Positions 40,839-49,057 of a stretch of DNA of 64,000 bases are shown piece by piece. The notes under the pieces were generated by a model, which searched no databases, was not told the DNA's origin, and was given only the letters and a program-made list of their open reading frames with translations. The translations under genes and the position numbers were made by a program. This DNA comes from Claveliimonas ammoniilytica. GTDB taxonomy: Bacteria; Bacillota; Clostridia; Lachnospirales; Lachnospiraceae. Numbering within the stretch: the stretch's first letter is position 1; every line of letters begins with the position of its first letter. Location of the stretch: positions 124,001 through 188,000 of the forward strand of contig NZ_JAOQJV010000002.1 of the NCBI RefSeq assembly GCF_025567415.1, in the 5' to 3' direction.

Positions 40839-40948
40839 AAGTAGTAAAAGTAGTTGAAAATCGGTTTTTGCGTAAACTTTTGCTATATATGCGTGTATAT
40901 AGAGGAAGTTATACGAAAAAAGCCAAGAACAGCTACTTTAACTACTTC
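40839..40948 (+). repeat. 110-bp near-palindromic element, copy C (inverted)
   Basis: Arms AAGTAGTAAAAGTAGTTGAA and the reverse of CTACTTTAACTACTTC, inner arms around TTGCGTAAACTTTTGC and GGAAGTTATACG, centre TATATGCGTGTATATAG. Its reverse complement aligns base by base with copy B. It lies between endolysin and holin. Confidence 0.75.
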
Positions 40949-40976
40949 AAACATCAATTTTAAGGAGGAAATCAAC

Positions 40977-41243
40977 ATGATTAACTGGAAAGTGCGTGTA
41001 AAAAACAAGAGCTTTTGGATTGCTCTGATTCCGGCGGTGCTTCTGCTGGTACAGGTGATTGCCGCTGTCTTCGGTTACACCCTCGATTTGGGTGAGCTGG
41101 GGGACAAGCTGTTGGCTGTTGTCAATGCTCTGTTCGCAGTCCTCACGATTCTCGGTATCGTGACTGACCCGACCACTGCTGGCATTGGAGATTCCAAACA
41201 GGCTCTTACTTACGAGACACCTAAAAAAGAGGACGCAGTTTAA
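40977..41243 (+). CDS. phi LC3-type holin
   Basis: 88 residues from ATG 40977 (AAGGAGG upstream). NWKVRVKNKSFWIALIPAVLLLVQ is the typical start; two transmembrane helices (WIALIPAVLLLVQVIAAVFG and LLAVVNALFAVLTILGIV) and a charged tail (PKKEDAV). It makes the membrane hole that releases the endolysin. Confidence 0.9.
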   Translation: MINWKVRVKNKSFWIALIPAVLLLVQVIAAVFGYTLDLGELGDKLLAVVNALFAVLTILGIVTDPTTAGIGDSKQALTYETPKKEDAV

Positions 41244-41254
41244 CCTACGTCCTC
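41229..41254 (+). terminator. hairpin at the end of the prophage
   Basis: Stem GAGGACG / CGTCCTC overlapping the holin stop. No strong T-run. Confidence 0.45.
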
Positions 41255-41345
41255 TACTATGAAAACAAATCCGACACAGTGCTTCACGAAAAAGAATGAG
41301 TTCGGATTTGCACTATTTGGTGGACCTGGCGGGAATCGAACCCGC
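41255..41345. other. probable right attachment junction (attR) at ssrA
   Basis: The prophage's last gene lies 74 bases from the 3' end of ssrA, a known integration site for many phages and islands. The core repeat should be part of the tmRNA T-arm/acceptor region and recur at the left end outside this window, so its limits cannot be fixed here. Confidence 0.4.
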
Positions 41346-41665
41346 GTCCGAAAGCCCTTCCATTCCGGCATCTCCCATCACAGTCATTATACTGACATTC
41401 CCTCCGTCTCCCGCCTAATGACAGGCTGAAAACTTCAGTAGCTTCATAAAGTCTTCCATTCCCTCAAAGCTTTGGGAACGAAGTGCTCCGCCTCGTTGAA
41501 GCCGGTGACTCAGGCAGCGGATGACCCGAGGCCGACTACTGCCAAATTAGGCAGCGTACGCTAAATTATTATCTGCGTTTAAATTTAAATGGAACTTTTA
41601 ACGTAGTGTCCCGCTACGGATGGCTTCCAGAACTTCTAAACCCCCGTCGAAACCAGTACAAGCCC
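41318..41665 (-). ncRNA. ssrA: transfer-messenger RNA (tmRNA)
   Basis: 348 nt. The 3' end reads GGTTCGATTCCCGCC followed by AGGTCCACCA with encoded CCA; the 5' acceptor GGGCTTG pairs with CAGGTCC (two G-U pairs), followed by GGTTTCGACGGGGG. The tag frame encodes ADNNLAYAA then TAA. It rescues stalled ribosomes and marks products for proteolysis. Confidence 0.95.
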
Positions 41666-41713
41666 GAATATAAAAGTGTACTGATTAGGCAGATGTTCTT
41701 TTGCGTATAGTCC

Positions 41714-41742
41714 ATTATACGCAGTGGAAGGGGGAATGTCAA
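41714..41742 (-). promoter_or_regulatory. ssrA promoter
   Basis: Perfect TTGACA and TATAAT with a 17-bp spacer on the - strand. The -35 box overlaps the stop codon of thiE. Confidence 0.85.
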
Positions 41743-42341
41743 GGGGTAAACTGCATCATTCCTGACATGATACATCCACCTTTTGCTCCGCAGGAGGCGA
41801 TTTCTGCAGCCTGATTTTGTGCAATCGTGTGTGTATCAGCATCCAACTGGATTCCGCCGATGGCATAGACCGGGATGGATACGCTCTTACAGACATTTCT
41901 TAAAAAGTCCAGTCCCCGAGGTGCCAGCCCCTTTTTACAGTCTGTGACATAGACGTGTCCGGCAGTTACGTAAGTCGCGCCAAGTCTCTCTGCTTCCATA
42001 GCATCTTCGACAGAGTGTACAGAAGAACCGATCTGTGTGAAATCGTTCAGTTCATGTGCATATTCTCGGAGAAGTGGAAGGGGCAGGTGGATAGAAGTGC
42101 AGCCAAGTGCCCGTGCGACATCCGGGTAGGTGTGGAGAACACATGGTACTTCATAGGAGTGACAGAGCTCCAGCACCTGTGCCGCCAGTTTTTCATATTC
42201 CTGTGCCGGCAGGTCTTTTTCCCGCAGAATGATAAACGCAGGATGTGTCTGACAGACCATTTCCAGCTGTTCCGGAAATGGCCTGTGACAGAGACTGCGG
42301 TTCGTGACTGCGACAACCTGCATTTCTTTAGACGTATACAT
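41739..42341 (-). CDS. thiE: thiamine-phosphate synthase (ThiE/TenI family)
   Basis: 200 residues, TIM barrel with LREKDL near the start and IGSSVHSVEDAMEAERLGATYVTAGHVYVTDCKKG, the TenI/ThiE diphosphate-binding pattern. It joins the thiazole and pyrimidine parts of thiamine or is the related TenI isomerase; gene order with thiS-G-H favours thiazole work. The start overlaps the thiH stop. Confidence 0.75.
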   Translation of the reverse strand: MYTSKEMQVVAVTNRSLCHRPFPEQLEMVCQTHPAFIILREKDLPAQEYEKLAAQVLELCHSYEVPCVLHTYPDVARALGCTSIHLPLPLLREYAHELNDFTQIGSSVHSVEDAMEAERLGATYVTAGHVYVTDCKKGLAPRGLDFLRNVCKSVSIPVYAIGGIQLDADTHTIAQNQAAEIASCGAKGGCIMSGMMQFTP

Positions 42342-43554
42342 AGTCGTTCATGACCGGCTGGAGATGGTTCTGAACCAGCGCCTGATAGACTTCATCTACG
42401 CTTCTTCCGTCAGAGATCTCGAACTGGTCGTCTCCTTTTTCTTCAATCTCATCGACGTGTTCACCGATTCCGGTGCTGACTCCGGCAGAAATTTTGGTAG
42501 CTGCGATCTGCACCAGGTTATCCCTTACGCGGGCACATTCTCTGGTAGAGATAGTGATACTTGCAAATGGCATCAGCAGCCGGTATGCGCAGACAACCTG
42601 CAACAGCTGTGCCTCGTGTACATCCATCGGATTGATCCGGTCATTGTTGATGATCGGACGGAGTCTCGGACAGGAAAATGCGATCTCGGCATGTGGGTAT
42701 TTGCGCTGCAGGAGCCATGCATGATAGCCTGTAGCAAATGCGTCCTTGCGGAAATCATCCAGCCCTAAGAGAGCACCGAATCCGACACCGCGCATGCCGC
42801 CCATCAGTGCGCGTTCCTGTGCATTGACACGATATGGGAAAATACGCTTGTGTCCGGCGAGGTGGAGTGTTTCGTATTTGTCGGAATTGTAAGTTTCCTG
42901 GAATACGGTTACGTAGTCGGCTCCGCATTCGTGCAGGTAAGCATATTCATCGGAATTCATAGGGTAGACTTCTAATCCGATGACTTTGAAATATTTTCTT
43001 GCAATCTTACATGCCTCGCCGATGTATTTGACGTCAGATTTGACACGGCTCTCTCCGGTCAGGATCAGGATTTCCTGGAGTCCGGATTTGGCAATGGCAG
43101 CCATTTCCATGTCGATCTGCTCTGCGTTAAGCATCGCACGGCGAATCTTGTTGTGACAGTTAAATCCACAGTAAATGCAGTAGTTCTCGCAGTAGTTGGC
43201 AATGTACAGCGGCGTAAACATATTAACGCTGTTGCCGAAGTGCTTTCTGGTCTCGCGCTGCGCAGCCTGTGCGATCTCTTCCAGAAATGGAAGTGCAGCA
43301 GGGGAAAGGAGTGCGGCAAAGTCTTTCGGTGTTACCGGATCTGCCTGCAGTGCCCGGCGCACATCAGCAGCCGTATAGCTGTCATAGTCATAGTTTTTGG
43401 ATGCTTCCACCACCTGATCCATAATGTCAGAACCTGGATCCTCCATACCTGGCAGGTAGGTCATGTGGTCAATACGGTTTTTCTTCTGATCTTCCAGAAT
43501 TTCTTCGTTCAGAATACTTTCGTTCAAATGTTCTTCTGTTGCATGTTCTTTCAT
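42328..43554 (-). CDS. thiH: 2-iminoacetate synthase (tyrosine lyase) ThiH
   Basis: 408 residues. Radical SAM motif CENYCIYC (Cx3Cx2C) near residue 98, and LTGESR / GLEVYPMNSDEYAYLHECGADYVTVFQETYN typical of ThiH. It converts tyrosine to dehydroglycine for ThiG, the anaerobic route in place of ThiO. AGGAGG precedes ATG 43554. Confidence 0.9.
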   Translation of the reverse strand: MKEHATEEHLNESILNEEILEDQKKNRIDHMTYLPGMEDPGSDIMDQVVEASKNYDYDSYTAADVRRALQADPVTPKDFAALLSPAALPFLEEIAQAAQRETRKHFGNSVNMFTPLYIANYCENYCIYCGFNCHNKIRRAMLNAEQIDMEMAAIAKSGLQEILILTGESRVKSDVKYIGEACKIARKYFKVIGLEVYPMNSDEYAYLHECGADYVTVFQETYNSDKYETLHLAGHKRIFPYRVNAQERALMGGMRGVGFGALLGLDDFRKDAFATGYHAWLLQRKYPHAEIAFSCPRLRPIINNDRINPMDVHEAQLLQVVCAYRLLMPFASITISTRECARVRDNLVQIAATKISAGVSTGIGEHVDEIEEKGDDQFEISDGRSVDEVYQALVQNHLQPVMNDYVYV

Positions 43555-43572
43555 AATGCTCGCCCTCCTGAC

Positions 43573-44349
43573 TTACTCGTGTAAGAATCCGGTCAGTGGT
43601 GAAGAAGCGCTTGCACCACGATCCAGAGTTCTTCCAAGACCTGCGAGATAAGCATTACGTCCGGCAATGATAGCGTCGCGGAATGCAGAAGCCATGAGAG
43701 CAACATCTCCTGAGGTTGCAATAGCTGTGTTTGCCATGATAGCTGCTGCACCCATTTCCATTGCTTCACATGCCTGAGACGGACGGCCAAGACCTGCATC
43801 TACGATAACCGGAAGATCGATCTCGTTGATCAGGATCTGGATAAATTCCTTGGTGCAGAGACCTTTGTTAGATCCGATCGGAGCGCCGAGAGGCATGATA
43901 CAGGCAGCACCTGCATTGGCCAGATCTCTTGCAGCATTCAAATCCGGATACATGTAAGGCATAACAGTAAATCCTTCCTTTGCCAGCATCTCGGTAGCTT
44001 TGATAGTTTCGTAGTTATCCGGCAGCAGATATCTGGAGTCATGGATAACTTCTACTTTTACAAAATCACCGCAGCCAAGCTCTCTGGAAAGCTTTGCAAT
44101 GCGAACAGCCTCCTCTGCGGTTCTTGCACCGGAAGTATTTGGCAGCAGGGTAACATTTTCTGGAATGTAATCCAAGATGTTAGCAAGTCCGCCTTCATTT
44201 GCACGGCGGATAGCCAGGGTAACGATTTCGGTTCCGGCATTCTCAACGCATGCCTTTACCAGATCCAGCGAAAATTTGCCGGAGCCAAGGATAAAGCGGG
44301 AGGTAAATTCGTGACCGCCCAGTGACCATTTGTCAGTTGTCTGATTCAT
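43573..44349 (-). CDS. thiG: thiazole synthase ThiG
   Basis: 258 residues from ATG 44349 (an upstream in-frame extension to 44415 lacks a ribosome site). SLGGHEFTSRFILGSGKFS start and VIVDAGLGRPSQACEAMEMGAAAIMANTAIA phosphate-binding region. Builds the thiazole from DXP, ThiS-thiocarboxylate and dehydroglycine. Confidence 0.93.
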   Translation of the reverse strand: MNQTTDKWSLGGHEFTSRFILGSGKFSLDLVKACVENAGTEIVTLAIRRANEGGLANILDYIPENVTLLPNTSGARTAEEAVRIAKLSRELGCGDFVKVEVIHDSRYLLPDNYETIKATEMLAKEGFTVMPYMYPDLNAARDLANAGAACIMPLGAPIGSNKGLCTKEFIQILINEIDLPVIVDAGLGRPSQACEAMEMGAAAIMANTAIATSGDVALMASAFRDAIIAGRNAYLAGLGRTLDRGASASSPLTGFLHE

Positions 44350-44407
44350 AATAAATAACCTTCTTTCGTGAATAATATTGATGTTGGTTTGCTCATCTGA
44401 AGGCAGG

Positions 44408-44605
44408 TTAGCCACCGCCTACGAATGTTACAATTTCCAATGTGTCGCATTCGGTGAGCATGGTATCTGCAAAATGCGCTTTGGACAGAATCTTGTGATT
44501 CAACTCTACAGCAATGCGACCAGCCGAATACTGGTTCGTTTCCAGATATTCAGCAACCGACATTGGATGTGGAAGTTCTACATTCTTTCCGTTCACAGTG
44601 ATCAT
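44408..44605 (-). CDS. thiS: sulfur carrier protein ThiS
   Basis: 65 residues from ATG 44605 after AAGGAG. Ubiquitin-like with VNGKNVELPHPMSVAEYL and C-terminal GGG, whose last glycine is thiocarboxylated. No thiF is seen in the window. Confidence 0.9.
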   Translation of the reverse strand: MITVNGKNVELPHPMSVAEYLETNQYSAGRIAVELNHKILSKAHFADTMLTECDTLEIVTFVGGG

Positions 44606-44696
44606 AGTGCGCTCCTTTCCTGAGAGAGTTAATTCGTGCGACGTTTCAGAGCCTGTCTCGATTACGCTGTAAATCTGCATGGCTCTGAGACGTTAC

Positions 44697-44751
44697 AAAA
44701 AAAGAGTCCACAAAAGAATACACCCGCGGTGGTGCACCCCTTCATGAACTC
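44697..44751 (-). terminator. leader hairpin / attenuator of the thi operon
   Basis: On the - strand GAGTTCA pairs with TGGACTC, enclosing a GC-rich loop with GGGGTGCACCACCGCGG, followed by TTTTTTT. It ends about 90 bases before thiS. The leader from the promoter to this point is only about 105 nt. No textbook TPP riboswitch could be fitted. Confidence 0.6.
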
Positions 44752-44810
44752 CTGTTCAATCTCAAAATCAATCGTATGCCGATAAAACATATTCGGTTTT
44801 ACTAACCAAA

Positions 44811-44839
44811 AGTATACGGAGTTTTTGGTGGGATGTCAA
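44811..44839 (-). promoter_or_regulatory. promoter of the thi operon
   Basis: TTGACA, 17-bp spacer, TATACT on the - strand, upstream of the leader hairpin and thiS. Confidence 0.8.
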
Positions 44840-44939
44840 ACATTTTGTCACCAAATCTGGAAAAATACGGTCGCCATGGAATAAGAAGAAAAAATGGAGT
44901 CATACTACCATTGTTCATAAAATACAAGGAGGAGTTACC

Positions 44940-45398
44940 ATGATATTATCAGAAAAAGAACGCACTACGATTGAGGATTTACAGACACAGGAGAAAAGTT
45001 GTATTGAGAAATACGGAATGTACGCCGGGCAGGCAAAGGATCCTGAGTTGAAGAAGCTGTTTCAGACATTGCAGAGTAAAGAAAGAGAGCATTACGATTC
45101 ACTCGGAAGAGTCTTGAAAGGCACAGTACCGTCGTGTGACTGCAACGACACGGCAGGGCGTGATTATGAACCGAAAGCGACATATACAGCCATGAGTTCA
45201 CCGGAAGAAAAAACAAAGGATGCATTTCTTGCAACGGACTGTATTGGAACGGAAAAACTGGTGTCAGGAGAATATAATACTAACGTATTTGCATTTGGAA
45301 ATACAGAAGTCAGGAAGCTGCTGGCGGACATTCAGGTAGAAGAACAGAATCATGCAGAAATGCTGTATAAGTATAAAATGGTGAATGGGATGAAGTAA
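44940..45398 (+). CDS. CotF-like spore coat / ferritin-like protein
   Basis: 152 residues of the CotF-type four-helix fold (EEKSCIEKYGMYAGQAKDPELKKLFQTLQSKEREHYDSLG), with late ILADIQ-like helix carrying EEQNHAEMLYKYK. Implies a sporulating host. Transcribed divergently from the thi operon; AGGAGG precedes ATG. Confidence 0.75.
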   Translation: MILSEKERTTIEDLQTQEKSCIEKYGMYAGQAKDPELKKLFQTLQSKEREHYDSLGRVLKGTVPSCDCNDTAGRDYEPKATYTAMSSPEEKTKDAFLATDCIGTEKLVSGEYNTNVFAFGNTEVRKLLADIQVEEQNHAEMLYKYKMVNGMK

Positions 45399-45427
45399 AA
45401 ATGCCGGGCAGCGGAAGTGGATCATGA

Positions 45428-46315
45428 TTAAGTCTGAAAAGTAGACTCGTCACCATGCAGTATCCGGATAAAGTCGCGGAGATAAGGCTTATTCCGGTAA
45501 GATTTGTAATATAATCCAAAAGAATATATATCATTATTACAGAGAGTGCGCTTCGTTAGGTGCTGATATGCGGGGAGGCGGATATCTGGAAGAAGCGCTA
45601 CGCCGTATCCTGCATCAGCCAGAAGGAGCGCATTTTCTGTTGTTTCACAGTAATATAACTGGGACGGTTTCTTGTCTTTTGCATATTCCCATTGCCCGTT
45701 GTAGATGGTTGGGGAGATCACGCCCGGATCATACAGAATGATGGCATAATCGTTCAGGTCATCTGCGGTGACCTGATGCTTCTGGTTTAGTGGCAGCGTG
45801 TCCCGGAACAGACAGGCAAAGTGTGGACGGCATAACTCTTTATAATGAAGAGAATCTTTGACACCTGGAGCGTGGAATCCCACAGCAACGTCCAAAGCTT
45901 CCCTTTTCAGGGCATCTGGAAAATGTGTTTCCGGAAGAATGAGAACCTTTGGGTGGAGCATCGGATAAATGTCTTTCATCTGTTCCAGTGCATTAGAAAG
46001 TAATTCCATGTGCAGAGGATTGGCACAGCCAATATGAAAATCGATGATTTTAGACTCGTCCTGGCTGGCAAAACGCTGGACGGAACGTCTGGAAGTATTC
46101 ACTATAAGCTGGGCATCTGACTGGAAAATACGTCCATTTTCCGTGAGTCGTACCATTCTTGTACTGCGGATAAAAAGTTGGGTACCCAGTTCTGCTTCTA
46201 ATGTATGGATCTGTCTTGTAATGGCCGGCTGAGAGACATTTAACTGCGTAGCAGCCCTGGCGAAGTTCAGATGTTCAGCCACGGCCAGAAAACATTCTAT
46301 TTGAAATATCGTCAT
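45428..46315 (-). CDS. LysR-family transcriptional regulator
   Basis: 295 residues. N-terminal winged helix-turn-helix (IFQIECFLAVAEHLNFARAATQLNVSQPAITRQIHTLE) and a periplasmic-binding-like effector domain. Divergent from the DUF2798 gene, with a dyad between, so that gene is the likely target. Effector unknown. Confidence 0.85.
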   Translation of the reverse strand: MTIFQIECFLAVAEHLNFARAATQLNVSQPAITRQIHTLEAELGTQLFIRSTRMVRLTENGRIFQSDAQLIVNTSRRSVQRFASQDESKIIDFHIGCANPLHMELLSNALEQMKDIYPMLHPKVLILPETHFPDALKREALDVAVGFHAPGVKDSLHYKELCRPHFACLFRDTLPLNQKHQVTADDLNDYAIILYDPGVISPTIYNGQWEYAKDKKPSQLYYCETTENALLLADAGYGVALLPDIRLPAYQHLTKRTLCNNDIYSFGLYYKSYRNKPYLRDFIRILHGDESTFQT

Positions 46316-46346
46316 GATATACCTCCTGAAAATCGAAAATGAATTA

Positions 46347-46373
46347 TTATTAATTCGTTTCTGTTATTAATAA
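46347..46373. promoter_or_regulatory. inverted repeat between lysR and the DUF2798 gene
   Basis: TTATTAAT, 11-bp centre, ATTAATAA. Interrupted dyads of this type are usual LysR-binding sites, and it lies in the divergent promoter region. Confidence 0.5.
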
Positions 46374-46463
46374 TAGCATTTTTTGAATTCTAATACAAAG
46401 CATTCTGTTGTAAAATGTTTGATTGTATCTGAAAGACAATAAGAATGACAGGAGGAAAATGAT

Positions 46464-46949
46464 ATGCCGATGCATAAGAGAGAAAGTTTGATTTACACGA
46501 TTATGATGTGTTTTACGATGGTGTTGTGGATGAGTATTTATAATGTAACATTACATATGGGAATTTTGAATGTGGAGACGATAAAGGAAGCGTGGCTTGG
46601 ATTCCCGATCGCCTATGTCTTTGCGATGCTGTGTGACTGGTTTGTAGTGTCTGGTCCGGCAAAAGGATTTGCATTCCGTTTTCTGGTAAACCCGGACAGC
46701 AGTACGATGAAAAAAGTGATTGCAGTATCTTGCTGTATGGTAGTTCCGATGGTAATTATCATGTCGTTTTATGGCGGAATGGAAGCATGCGTGAGATCAG
46801 GAGAGTGGAGTGCACTGCCAATCATCTGGCTGACCAATATTCCGAAGAACTTTATTATGGCGTTGCCGTTTCAGCTGATCGTTGCGGGACCGCTTGTGAG
46901 AAAAGTATTCCGTACGGCATTTCCAGTAGGAACCATACTTGCGGAGTAA
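46464..46949 (+). CDS. DUF2798-like membrane protein
   Basis: 161 residues, four transmembrane helices in two similar pairs, each ending near W-(I/L)-x-N-(I/V/F)-P-K or F-x-V-S-GP. This resembles tandem DUF2798 units. Probably controlled by the divergent LysR protein. Function unknown. Confidence 0.65.
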   Translation: MPMHKRESLIYTIMMCFTMVLWMSIYNVTLHMGILNVETIKEAWLGFPIAYVFAMLCDWFVVSGPAKGFAFRFLVNPDSSTMKKVIAVSCCMVVPMVIIMSFYGGMEACVRSGEWSALPIIWLTNIPKNFIMALPFQLIVAGPLVRKVFRTAFPVGTILAE

Positions 46950-46988
46950 TTTATAGAATATTAGGTTTATAGAAAGTTTATAATTAAA

Positions 46989-47015
46989 TTAGCACTCATC
47001 TCTTTACAGTGCTAA
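46989..47015 (+). promoter_or_regulatory. CIRCE operator (HrcA site)
   Basis: TTAGCACTC, 9 bp, CAGTGCTAA: one mismatch from the perfect CIRCE. It overlaps the promoter region of hsp20 (candidate -10 TATAAT at 47028). Confidence 0.85.
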
Positions 47016-47104
47016 CAAAGTGTGTTATATAATATATATAGCAAATAAAACAAACACACTTGAGGGACGAAGATCCCGATAGCTATAGATGAGGAGGATG
47101 CTTT

Positions 47105-47530
47105 ATGGTATTGGCTAACAGAGGTTATAACAGTTTATTTGATAATATGTTTCGTGATCCGTTTTATGGACGCAGTCAGGAGCGCACAGAGACGCAGGTA
47201 ATGCGGACTGATATTTACGAGAAAGACGGCAACTATCTGATTGAGATGGATCTTCCGGGTTACAGCAAGTCTGATATTCAGGCAGATCTGAAGGACGGTT
47301 ATCTGACAATCACGGCTCATAATAATGAGACTGATGAGGAGAAGAAAGCCAAAGGTAAATGTATTCATAAGGAGCGTTACACAGGCACTTGCAGCAGACA
47401 GTTTTATGTAGGCGAGGATCTGACACAGGAGGATATCAAGGCAGCATTTAATGATGGAGTGCTGAAGCTGATCGTGCCAAAAGAGATCAAGAAAGTCGAA
47501 GAAGAGCCGAAGTTTATTACCATTGAGTAA
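47105..47530 (+). CDS. hsp20: small heat shock protein Hsp20
   Basis: 141 residues with the alpha-crystallin domain (YLIEMDLPGYSKSDIQADLKDGYLTITA, NDGVLKLIVPK) and a C-terminal I-x-I-like end (FITIE). An ATP-independent holdase for unfolding proteins. Controlled by HrcA through CIRCE. Confidence 0.92.
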   Translation: MVLANRGYNSLFDNMFRDPFYGRSQERTETQVMRTDIYEKDGNYLIEMDLPGYSKSDIQADLKDGYLTITAHNNETDEEKKAKGKCIHKERYTGTCSRQFYVGEDLTQEDIKAAFNDGVLKLIVPKEIKKVEEEPKFITIE

Positions 47531-47570
47531 TGAAATGCGGAAAGTTCGCACAATGAGTGCTTTATTATAG

Positions 47571-47602
47571 ATGGAGATCGGAGATTCCGGTCTCCATTTT
47601 TT
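47571..47602 (+). terminator. terminator after hsp20
   Basis: Stem ATGGAGA / TCTCCAT with inner CGGA / TCCG, then TTTTTT. Confidence 0.75.
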
Positions 47603-47675
47603 ATGCCATTTTTTGCGGGAATGTGTTATAATGGGCGGTACGAAAAAGAGAAAGAATTGGAGGAAATGAGAATCA

Positions 47676-49031
47676 ATGAAAAGAGAGAGCTTTAAGAGCC
47701 GTCTGGGCTTCCTGTTGGTTAGTGCAGGATGTGCGATCGGTATCGGCAATGTATGGAGATTTCCATATGTGGCAGGACAGAACGGAGGCGGTTTTTTTGT
47801 ATTATTATATCTGATTTTCCTGGTAAGCATGGGACTTCCGGTATTAACTATGGAGCTTGCGGTAGGACGCGCGAGTCGTAAAAGTGCGGTTATGGGTTAC
47901 AAGGCGCTTGAGAAGCCTGGCAGCAAATGGCATATTCACGGATGGTTCTGCATCCTTGGGTGTTATGTGTTGATGATGTATTATACAACGGTATGCGGCT
48001 GGATGATCAGCTACTTTTTTAAATTTTTGACAGGAGAATTTAAGCCGGGAATGAATGCAGATCAGGTAGGGGCAGTATTCGGAGGACTGCTTGCATCACC
48101 GGGACAGATGGGCGCATGGATGGTAGTATCTGTTGTGGCTGGTTTCTTTGTATGTTCTAAGGGACTGCAGGATGGTCTGGAGAAGATCAGTAAGTTCATG
48201 ATGGTGGCACTGATGGTGCTGATCCTGGTACTGGCAGTACACAGCCTGGTGCTTCCGGGTGCGGGAGAAGGACTGAAGTTCTATCTGGTTCCAAGTGTGG
48301 ATAAGATTCAGGAAGTCGGCATCCGTAATGTGGTAACCGCCGCGATGAATCAGGCATTCTTTACACTGAGCCTTGGAATTGCGGCAATGGAGATTTTCGG
48401 AAGTTATATGTCTAAGGATCACACCCTTCCGGGAGAGGCAGCAAGCATCTGCGGACTGGATACATTTGTAGCACTGATGGCTGGTATGATCATTTTCCCG
48501 GCATGTTTTTCATATGGAGTACAGCCGGATGCAGGTCCGTCACTGATTTTTGTGACGCTTCCGAATGTATTTGTAAATATGGCGGGTGGACGCGTATGGG
48601 GAGCACTGTTCTTCCTGTTTATGGTATTTGCAAGCTTTTCTACTGTTATTGCAGTATTTGAAAATATTATTTCATTCAGCATGGATATGTTTGGCATAGA
48701 ACGTAAGAAAGCATCTGTGATCAACTGTGTGATCGTACTTGTTGCCAGTATCCCATGTGTACTTGGGTATAATGTATGGAGCAATCTCCATCTGATCGGA
48801 GGAAGAGATGTGCTGGACAGCGAGGACTTTATTGTCAGCAACCTGCTTCTGCCGATTGGTTCCCTCATCTATCTGCTGTTCTGTGTGACTAAGATGGGAT
48901 GGGGATTTGATAAATATCTGGATGAATGTAATCAGGGAACTGGATTACGTTTTGGTAAATGGCTGAAACCATACTTCCAGTTTATACTTCCGATATTGAT
49001 CCTGATTATTATCGTTCAGGGATTAATTTGA
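47676..49031 (+). CDS. sodium-dependent transporter, NSS (SNF) family
   Basis: 451 residues, about 11-12 transmembrane helices, starting GFLLVSAGCAIGIGNVWRFPYVAGQNGGGFF, the NSS signature with the unwound helix 1. Such proteins import amino acids with sodium. Substrate not readable. The downstream genes handle threonine and serine. Confidence 0.9.
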   Translation: MKRESFKSRLGFLLVSAGCAIGIGNVWRFPYVAGQNGGGFFVLLYLIFLVSMGLPVLTMELAVGRASRKSAVMGYKALEKPGSKWHIHGWFCILGCYVLMMYYTTVCGWMISYFFKFLTGEFKPGMNADQVGAVFGGLLASPGQMGAWMVVSVVAGFFVCSKGLQDGLEKISKFMMVALMVLILVLAVHSLVLPGAGEGLKFYLVPSVDKIQEVGIRNVVTAAMNQAFFTLSLGIAAMEIFGSYMSKDHTLPGEAASICGLDTFVALMAGMIIFPACFSYGVQPDAGPSLIFVTLPNVFVNMAGGRVWGALFFLFMVFASFSTVIAVFENIISFSMDMFGIERKKASVINCVIVLVASIPCVLGYNVWSNLHLIGGRDVLDSEDFIVSNLLLPIGSLIYLLFCVTKMGWGFDKYLDECNQGTGLRFGKWLKPYFQFILPILILIIIVQGLI

Positions 49032-49057
49032 TAAGTAACAGAAAGGTATAAACAAGC

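Noticed and set aside
40854..40976. Extension of the holin frame upstream to 40854
   Set aside because: It only reads through palindromic element C; the strong AGGAGG lies before ATG 40977 and the holin family starts there.
44640..44760. TPP riboswitch on the + strand (CTCTGAGACG ... ACCCCTTCATGAACTCCTG)
   Set aside because: The words look similar by chance; the GGGG-GC opening is absent and the only downstream gene on that strand is a CotF-like gene. The promoter and terminator are on the - strand.
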